Under the pieces are notes generated by a model. That model saw nothing but the letters and a program-made list of their open reading frames with translations. It was not told the DNA's origin and made no database searches. A program made the position numbers and the translations under genes. Below, piece after piece: positions 32,111 through 37,177 of a stretch of 37,177 nucleotides of DNA. The stretch spans positions 1 through 37,177 of the forward strand of contig JACAEK010000020.1 of assembly GCA_013388895.1 (NCBI GenBank), read 5' to 3'. Source of the DNA: Candidatus Bathyarchaeota archaeon (GTDB lineage: Archaea > Thermoproteota > Bathyarchaeia > Bathyarchaeales > Bathycorpusculaceae). Position 1 is the stretch's first letter. The number at the start of each line of letters is the position of its first letter.

Positions 32111-32773
32111 TTGAAAACGGCTTTTTCGCGTGAGGAGTTTGAGAAGTTGCCAAATACGGATCGTATGATTCTCCAGTCAGCCAGCATATTTAATACTGAG
32201 AAGATTAGGTTGCCGTGGAGCTTAATCGAGTATGATTCAGCTTTCAGGACAATGACTTTGGATAGGGAGAATCGGAAGGGCTATATTTCTGGGGCGATTA
32301 AAAATAAGATTGGTTTGGAGAGGACGTTTCTTAAGACCTATGTTCAGCTGAGTCAGGCGCAGTCTGATCCGATGTTGCGGAGTAATGTGTTGTTGGTGGA
32401 TCGTTTGGTTTATCCTGAATATGATTTTAAGCCTGAGAATGTTGTGGAGTTTTGGAATGAACTTAGCGATGGCACACGTGAGCCTGTGGAGGCTGTTTTG
32501 TTTATGGACAAGGATGTTCCAAATAGGCTTCAGGATTTGGTTATGGCGGTTTTGGCGGTTATGGCACCGTCGAGTATTCCTGAGGCTTTTGGGCATAATA
32601 AGCCGTTGTTCATTGCTGATAAAGTTGCTAAGTGGAATTATGCTCAGTTCAAATGCATAGTTGATACGGCTGCGAGTTGGATACTCAATAATCATAAATT
32701 GCGTAAGTTCATATTTTATATGAGTACGTTTAGGGAGAGGAGGGCGGCGGTTGAGGCGGCGAGAAGGGAGTAG
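32111..32773 (+). CDS. NurA nuclease, C-terminal part as a separate ORF
   Basis: 220 residues, in the same reading frame as the preceding ORF and separated from it by one TAA and two codons. It contains LLVDRLVYPEYD and VEAVLFMDKDVPNRLQDL, then GHNKPLFIADKVAKW at 161-175. This last segment resembles the C-terminal NurA motif (G-x-P-x-P-L-x-x-A-H-x-x-A) with Asp where His is usual. Together the two ORFs would make a complete ~635-residue NurA. A TTG with AAGG 5 nt before it could start translation independently, so it may be a true second subunit; the alternatives are a nonsense mutation or a sequence error. Confidence 0.65.
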   Translation: MKTAFSREEFEKLPNTDRMILQSASIFNTEKIRLPWSLIEYDSAFRTMTLDRENRKGYISGAIKNKIGLERTFLKTYVQLSQAQSDPMLRSNVLLVDRLVYPEYDFKPENVVEFWNELSDGTREPVEAVLFMDKDVPNRLQDLVMAVLAVMAPSSIPEAFGHNKPLFIADKVAKWNYAQFKCIVDTAASWILNNHKLRKFIFYMSTFRERRAAVEAARRE

Positions 32774-32778
32774 GCTTG

Positions 32779-32833
32779 GTGTGTGCGTGCGTGCAACGCT
32801 GTCTAGCCCGTCTATTTGGATCCTAATATGTTT
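32779..32833 (+). repeat. Dispersed repeat, copy 2 (upstream of herA)
   Basis: GTGTGTGCGTGC (32779-32790), CAACG (32794-32798) and a 28-nt block (32806-32833) containing GTCTATTTGGATCCTAAT match copy 1 upstream of the SRP RNA in inverse orientation. It starts 5 bp after a stop codon and ends just before the GGGAGGAG ribosome site of herA. Both copies point the same way relative to the downstream gene. Confidence 0.85.
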
Positions 32834-32851
32834 GGGAGGAGATGTTGACTG

Positions 32852-34738
32852 ATGGGTGCGCGGAAGGAAAGTGTGTTTAATAGTGTGTGTTTCACGGATT
32901 TTGAGGGTAGATTTGTTGCAAGGCTTGCAGCTGTTATTCCACGCTTTTTTGGTGGTGCTGAGGAGACTAAGCTTGCTGGTACGAGTGCGCGTTATCAGTG
33001 TCGTGTTAAGATTGAGTATCAGAAGGATTTGATGGGGCTTTTGGAGGAAGGCATGCTTTTGGCTGTTAGAAACTTTAAGCAGGCTGAGGTGGGTGAAGAG
33101 CGTTTTACGCTTATGGAAGTTAGTCGTGTTTGGCCTGAGCATTTTGGTTTGCGTGGTTTGTCTGATCATGGTTATTATCCTATGCAGTTTGAGATTATTG
33201 AGCAGTCTGAGGAGGATTGGCAGACGGATGACAGGTCTACGATGATGATTCAGATAGATGCTATTCCAATAAATTATGATTTGGTTTTGGACAAAAACTG
33301 TGAATTTGAATTTGTTAAAGGCTTTTCTTATCCAGTTGTCGGCAGTTCTGTCTATCTTCTAAATAGTACCATGATAAACCGCATGTATAACCAGAAAATC
33401 GCCAAAAAATTGAACATAGACTCGTCTAAGACTGTTGATGATGCTAGGATTGACCCGAGACTTGGCTTGATTAAAATGTTTCAGGCAAGCAAAACCATAA
33501 TTCCTATCTATATTGATTTTGAGAAGCTTACGCGTTATCACTTTGGCGTTTTCGCTTTCACTGGCGGCGGGAAAAGCAATTTGATGTCTAATGTTCTTAG
33601 ACGGATTCTGTTGCATACTGACAATACGAAGGTTATAGTTTTTGACATAAGCTGTGAATACGTGTTCTTGTTGCTTGATTTGTTGGCTGACCCTGATGTT
33701 TCTGCAAAAGTAGTTCTTGAACACAAAATCGATTCGACGGAGCAGTTCTTTAATTCAGTTGTGAAGCCACGAGAATATGAGGTTGACGAAAGGATTAAGG
33801 CTGGATTAGCGTGTATTATGGAGCAGGGTAAACTTGCCTATTATACGAGACCTAAACAAAGGGTTCCGACTTATAGTCAGTTTTTGGATGAGCTTAGCGC
33901 TCAGAGAAAAGACAGTATGGATAAACCGCATTACATGAATGCAATCGACAGGGTTCATGATGCTGTGGTTGAGTATGTGGAAGAGCATGGCTTAAGTGAA
34001 AACCAAGAGGTTAGTGAAGATTTTGTGGGGTACATAGACCAAATTGCAGCGGATACAATACAGCAGTTTAAGGTTCACGAAAAAAGCGGATTATATGCTT
34101 GGGCAACTACTAGAAACACAATCTTGGACATAATCAGAAAGAAACAGGAGAAAGAGAAGGAAGAGGTCGGCGGATTAACCACAGAGAAGATTAGGGAGTT
34201 ATTGGAAAGCGAGGAAAAGCTTGTCTGTATTTCAATCTCTGACCCGTTCACGATAAAAGACCTCGTTGTGGCTTTGACGCAGGATTTGCTTGCACGCAGA
34301 AAACGGAAATTTCAAGTTAAGCCTTACATTCTGCTTGTTTTTGATGAGGCGCAGGAGTTTGTTCCTGAGATGGGTGGTTCAATGGGTATCGATAAGAAGT
34401 GTAGTAAGCAGGTGGAGACGTTGCTTAGGCAGGGACGTAAGTATGGTTTAGGTGTGTGTTTAGCCACGCAGCGTATTGCTTATTTGAATACTAATGCTTT
34501 GCAGCAGTTGCACACGTATTTTGTGGGTACTCTGCCACGTCCATACGACCGAGCATTAATCAGCGACACATTCATGATAGACAAAGGCATACTGGAGAAA
34601 ACTTTGGAGTTTGCACCAGGCGAATGGCTTTTGTCAAGCTATATTGCGACTGGAATAGAGAACGTGCCAATATTCATAAAGGCAGATAACGCAGAAAACG
34701 AAATAGAAAAATACCTAAAAGAAAACGGATCAAAATGA
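32852..34738 (+). CDS. herA: HerA bipolar DNA translocase/helicase
   Basis: A 628-residue hexameric ATPase that pairs with NurA to resect DNA ends. An N-terminal HAS-barrel region (1 to ~130) precedes the RecA-like core: Walker A FTGGGKSN (236-243), Walker B YILLVFDEAQEF (Asp498, Glu499), and LLRQGRKYGLGVCLATQR with the arginine finger and sensor. A four-helix-like insertion lies between 300 and 440, rich in Lys/Glu near RKKQEKEKEEVGG. The C-terminal LPRPYDRALISDTF and GEWLLSSY segments are typical. ATG 32852 follows GGGAGGAG. No Mre11/Rad50 genes are nearby. It ends 5 bp from the convergent gene. Confidence 0.93.
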   Translation: MGARKESVFNSVCFTDFEGRFVARLAAVIPRFFGGAEETKLAGTSARYQCRVKIEYQKDLMGLLEEGMLLAVRNFKQAEVGEERFTLMEVSRVWPEHFGLRGLSDHGYYPMQFEIIEQSEEDWQTDDRSTMMIQIDAIPINYDLVLDKNCEFEFVKGFSYPVVGSSVYLLNSTMINRMYNQKIAKKLNIDSSKTVDDARIDPRLGLIKMFQASKTIIPIYIDFEKLTRYHFGVFAFTGGGKSNLMSNVLRRILLHTDNTKVIVFDISCEYVFLLLDLLADPDVSAKVVLEHKIDSTEQFFNSVVKPREYEVDERIKAGLACIMEQGKLAYYTRPKQRVPTYSQFLDELSAQRKDSMDKPHYMNAIDRVHDAVVEYVEEHGLSENQEVSEDFVGYIDQIAADTIQQFKVHEKSGLYAWATTRNTILDIIRKKQEKEKEEVGGLTTEKIRELLESEEKLVCISISDPFTIKDLVVALTQDLLARRKRKFQVKPYILLVFDEAQEFVPEMGGSMGIDKKCSKQVETLLRQGRKYGLGVCLATQRIAYLNTNALQQLHTYFVGTLPRPYDRALISDTFMIDKGILEKTLEFAPGEWLLSSYIATGIENVPIFIKADNAENEIEKYLKENGSK

Positions 34739-34742
34739 TGCT

Positions 34743-35672
34743 TTAGTGTATGATGTCCCGCGTTGTCGCATTAGCGACATTGACCCGGACTGATTCTATT
34801 CCCCTAAAACATTCTCGTTTAGTTTCATAGTCTTCGCTTGTTGCGATTATCTTTCCATTTGCCGCTTTTAATCTGAATCTGAATTTTCCTTTTTTGTCTC
34901 TAAATACCTCAAAGACGGAATTCATTTTTGTTCGACTCAAGCGGAGTCTCCAAATCCTTTCTGCAAAAAATCCGAGCGGAAATGCAATTATCCATCCGAA
35001 TATCTGTAACAAAACCCACCACTTGATAGCATCAAAATCCAGCTCGTTCCTATAACTTATATCAATCGAAGTTGTGCTCGTGTTTCCGAACTTGAATAAG
35101 GGAGTTTTGTAAACTAGGGAATAGTAGTGGCTCTCCTCAATGAACACATTGGGAGAGGGGACAGTATTTTCGACAATCAGCTTGCTAAACTGAGAAGGTT
35201 TGGGAACTTTGACAACTATTTCTGGAGGGCTCACTGCATCTGTGTTGAAAGCGTATCGAAGATGCCATGTCCCATTTTCATTTTTCAGCATATCTGAGAG
35301 TTTGTAGAAAAGCTTTAGCTTGACGAATTTGAGTGGCGCAAGGGTAACTGAGAAATTGGCAAAAATAGTGGTAATGCCATTTTCTGATTTGTAAAGAATG
35401 TCTGGCTCTCGTATCTCTGGGTCATACTCGCTTTTGACTTCTCCAACAAGAGTCCCTTTGATGGAATAGGTCGATGTAGAAGTCACGTTTTGGGTTATGT
35501 TTGCTGTTTCCAAAACTGTATGCGTCACGCTTATTAGCCGCTTATCTCCGCAAACAAGTTCAATGTGGTCGCCATATGCGATTAATATTCCCCCTTGAGC
35601 ACTTGTGGAACGAACCAAAGCAACTGTTATTGTTACGAAGATACAGATACTCAAAAAGTTCTTAATTCTCAT
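34743..35672 (-). CDS. Secreted-domain / membrane / YegP (DUF1508) domain protein
   Basis: About 309 residues in three parts. A signal peptide (FLSICIFVTITVALVRSTSA) leads to a ~185-residue beta-rich outside domain with several N-x-S/T sequons. One membrane helix (about 217-238, WWVLLQIFGWIIAFPLGFF) is followed by RIWRLRLSRTK, which puts the C-terminus inside. The last ~50 residues, FEVFRDKKGKFRFRLKAANG then IATSEDYETKREC and GIESVR, are a YegP/DUF1508 domain, small and of unknown function and rarely joined to a membrane protein. GGGA 7 nt before ATG 35672 decides the start over an ATG two codons upstream. TATA at 35708-35714. Confidence 0.8.
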   Translation of the reverse strand: MRIKNFLSICIFVTITVALVRSTSAQGGILIAYGDHIELVCGDKRLISVTHTVLETANITQNVTSTSTYSIKGTLVGEVKSEYDPEIREPDILYKSENGITTIFANFSVTLAPLKFVKLKLFYKLSDMLKNENGTWHLRYAFNTDAVSPPEIVVKVPKPSQFSKLIVENTVPSPNVFIEESHYYSLVYKTPLFKFGNTSTTSIDISYRNELDFDAIKWWVLLQIFGWIIAFPLGFFAERIWRLRLSRTKMNSVFEVFRDKKGKFRFRLKAANGKIIATSEDYETKRECFRGIESVRVNVANATTRDIIH

Positions 35673-35707
35673 GGTCATTTCCCAAATAGAACTGTCTTCC
35701 AGTTGAC

Positions 35708-35714
35708 TTTATAA
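35708..35714 (-). promoter_or_regulatory. Promoter of the YegP-domain membrane protein
   Basis: The minus strand shows GCTTATAAAGTC, TTATAAA at 35714-35708. A start ~25 bp downstream (~35686) leaves a leader just long enough for the GGGA ribosome site. Confidence 0.55.
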
Positions 35715-35759
35715 GCCTGAAGGTTTTCACGCAGCGACTTGTGTCATCCTATATGAAAT

Positions 35760-35825
35760 CGGAAGAAATTTCCGAGAGTATATATAAGAAGGGTCTAGTC
35801 TTTTCGAGAGCAACAGTACTGCTCT
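35760..35825. promoter_or_regulatory. Orphan TATA box between two inverted repeats
   Basis: CGGAA-GAAAT-TTCCG (35760-35774) is a perfect inverted repeat, immediately followed by AGTATATATAAG, a strong TATA box on either strand. A hairpin AGAGCA-ACAGTAC-TGCTCT follows at 35807-35825. No gene on the plus strand begins here. It may serve a longer leader of the leftward gene, an antisense transcript or a small RNA. Confidence 0.4.
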
Positions 35826-35843
35826 TAAATTGCTAAGTGGCAT

Positions 35844-36605
35844 TTAGCTTCTTATTGATAGGTATATCTTGTAGGGTTTGAAGCCAACTTTTGAGTATGC
35901 TCGCACCGCTGGGGCATTGTCCGCTATGACATGAATCAACGCAATTGGAGACCTCTTCAAAATCTCTTGAACAAGTGCAGACACAATCGACGTAGCATAG
36001 CCTCTACTTCTATAATGCTCATCAGTAGCTACAACTCCAATGTTGCTCGCAAAATCTACAAAACGAGTGTTACCAACCGAAACCAGCTTGGCTTCCAGTT
36101 TAATGCCCAACCAAAATAGGCTTTCCCATCTCTGTTTCAACTGTTCCCCAGTGATTTCGCCCCACCATTCGGGATCGCATCGCCTCATAAGAGCCGCAAC
36201 CTCCTCAGCATCTCCAACACTGAGTCTCGCAGGAGTTTCAACTACGTGAATGTGCTCTTCTCCGCGATTCAGACACATTAAAACCATGTCCTGCTTAACG
36301 TGCGGCTTATACTTCTGACAGACAATGTCTTCGCAGTCAGATGGCGCCTGCAACTCAACTTTTTCAAGATTAGCATACTCAAGTAAATTCCTCACCGCTT
36401 CTCGGCTGCCTCTAAATTGGACAATATAATCCGCATAAATCAACAGCGCGCCTAAGACTTCTTCCCCTTCGATTGCCAAGAATATCTTTGTCCGCTCCCT
36501 ACGTTGAGTCCAATCAACTATGAAGAAATAGTAATCCAGCGGGTCACGGTTTACATAATTCCAAAACATCTTTTCATAGCCGCCAGCCACAGAAACAATG
36601 TCCAC
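35844..36605 (-). CDS. GNAT-family acetyltransferase (two-domain)
   Basis: 253 residues. The C-terminal ~120 residues form a GNAT domain: NIGVVATDEHYRSRGYATSI (acetyl-CoA-binding loop) and ADNAPAVRAYSKVGFKPYKI (final helix and strand). The N-terminal half (TKIFLAIEGEEVLGALLIY) looks like a degenerate second GNAT fold, the plan of FR47-like proteins. The substrate is unknown. GTG start with GGAG 9 nt upstream, and ATTTTATATTATT near 36626 as TATA box. It is the fourth GNAT gene in the window and, unlike the others, stands alone. Confidence 0.82.
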   Translation of the reverse strand: MDIVSVAGGYEKMFWNYVNRDPLDYYFFIVDWTQRRERTKIFLAIEGEEVLGALLIYADYIVQFRGSREAVRNLLEYANLEKVELQAPSDCEDIVCQKYKPHVKQDMVLMCLNRGEEHIHVVETPARLSVGDAEEVAALMRRCDPEWWGEITGEQLKQRWESLFWLGIKLEAKLVSVGNTRFVDFASNIGVVATDEHYRSRGYATSIVSALVQEILKRSPIALIHVIADNAPAVRAYSKVGFKPYKIYLSIRS

Positions 36606-36661
36606 AGTATAATCTCCAAATCAATAATATAAAATAAACTGAAAAGATAAAGTTTAAGAAA

Positions 36662-37177
36662 CTAGGCCGTCTTAGGCTGTGTCATCCCGCATCTTTTGAG
36701 CAATCTGTTCCACCTATCGTCTGTTATCCGCTGTATCTCACCAAGCATTTTCTCATATTTCGGCGCAAACAAATGCCTAAAACGACCCTGAACCTGCAAA
36801 TACTCCTTCACTGCTTTCTTTTTCTGCGGACTTAACGCCATCACCTTACTTGATGCAGATAACTGATATTCGCCGTTTACTGCTTCCCACAACGGAAAAA
36901 TACACGTTTCCACTGCCAAACGCGAAAGCTCAATAGACTTAGCTGGGTCACTTCGCCATCCTCTCGGACAAGGCGCAAACACGTGTAAAAATGCTGGACC
37001 ATTCACTTCTATGCCCCTTCTAACTTTCACTAGCAAATCTCGCCAGTAATAGGGCGACGCAGTTGCCACGTAAGGCATGTCATGCGCAACCATAATATCC
37101 GCAATAGGCTTCTTATGCTCCAACTTACCAGGAATGACTGTGCCTGCGGGCGAAGTTGTCGTGGAAGCGCCTAAAGG
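36662..37177 (-). CDS. porB: Pyruvate:ferredoxin oxidoreductase beta subunit, C-terminal part
   Basis: The last 171 residues of PorB; the frame stays open to the right edge, so the N-terminal part with the thiamine-diphosphate motif is outside. PLGASTTTSPAG then GTVIPGK, PYVATASPYYWRDLLVKV, GPAFLHVFAPCPRGWRSDP and LSRLAVETCIFPLWEAVNG match PorB; the Cys of APCPRGW is a cluster ligand. The enzyme oxidises pyruvate to acetyl-CoA and CO2 with ferredoxin, the end of the sugar route found in this window, or runs in reverse for carbon fixation. The other subunits (porA, porG, porD) are expected just beyond the edge. Confidence 0.93.
   Translation of the reverse strand, partial: PLGASTTTSPAGTVIPGKLEHKKPIADIMVAHDMPYVATASPYYWRDLLVKVRRGIEVNGPAFLHVFAPCPRGWRSDPAKSIELSRLAVETCIFPLWEAVNGEYQLSASSKVMALSPQKKKAVKEYLQVQGRFRHLFAPKYEKMLGEIQRITDDRWNRLLKRCGMTQPKTA

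Noticed and set aside
32237-33169. 310-codon minus-strand frame opposite NurA-2 and herA
   Set aside because: Biased, low-complexity Thr/His/Arg/Leu composition, a consequence of GT-rich wobble bases on the other strand; the plus-strand genes have clear motifs.

Overview
The window is archaeal chromosome. It carries the 5' end of an archaeal 16S rRNA gene, an archaeal-type SRP RNA with helix 8, a tRNA-Ser(GCU) with a long variable arm, TATA-box promoters, and archaeal information-processing genes (Orc1/Cdc6, HerA and NurA). It also has a pyruvoyl arginine decarboxylase and a short archaeal triosephosphate isomerase. The mix of archaeal core genes with bacterial-style sugar enzymes (two PfkA-type phosphofructokinases, class II aldolase, glycogen-debranching enzyme), and the many secreted proteins anchored by one C-terminal helix, suggest a Bathyarchaeia-like member of the TACK group. 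That placement is inferred, because no database search was possible.

Layout. 1-510: start of a leftward rRNA operon with its leader and promoter. 515-6780: a HAD phosphatase, a membrane glycosyltransferase 2, a membrane-bound winged-helix regulator, a secreted glycosylated protein, a 38-residue ORF, a second winged-helix protein and a metallophosphoesterase. 6885-12324 (all leftward): three GNAT acetyltransferases around moaC-moaB-moaA (molybdenum cofactor), then an ArsR-type regulator behind an Orc1/Cdc6 gene. 12476-18348: arginine decarboxylase, a small DUF4177-like protein, then tpiA, a DUF89 damage-control phosphatase and a debranching enzyme packed head to tail, facing galT. 18516-21560: a soluble KaiC-like ATPase convergent with a large membrane protein that joins extracellular PKD/CARDB-like domains to a cytoplasmic KaiC-like ATPase. 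21696-22142: SRP RNA, its promoter and one copy of a dispersed repeat. 22168-27345: GT4 glucan synthase-like gene, TIM-barrel isomerase, ATP-type PFK, then PPi-type PFK and class II aldolase in one leftward unit. 27410-30451: several small proteins, including a GOLD/p24-like membrane protein and an iron/zinc ribbon, and a secreted class II amidotransferase-like protein. 30669-34738: tRNA-Ser, then a NurA nuclease divided by an in-frame stop into two ORFs, a second copy of the repeat, and HerA. 34743-37177: an extracellular-TM-YegP-domain protein, another GNAT enzyme, and the C-terminal part of PorB, which continues past the right edge.

How the genes fit together. The middle of the window is a carbohydrate island. 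Glucan synthesis and debranching, galactose-1-phosphate handling, PFK, aldolase, triosephosphate isomerase and pyruvate:ferredoxin oxidoreductase form most of a route from stored sugar to acetyl-CoA, with an ATP-type and a PPi-type PFK side by side. The most unusual items are the membrane KaiC receptor-like fusion, the divided NurA next to HerA, the secreted amidotransferase whose catalytic Cys lies behind a leader, the YegP-domain membrane protein, the GOLD-like protein, and an exact 28-bp repeat shared by the SRP RNA and herA upstream regions.
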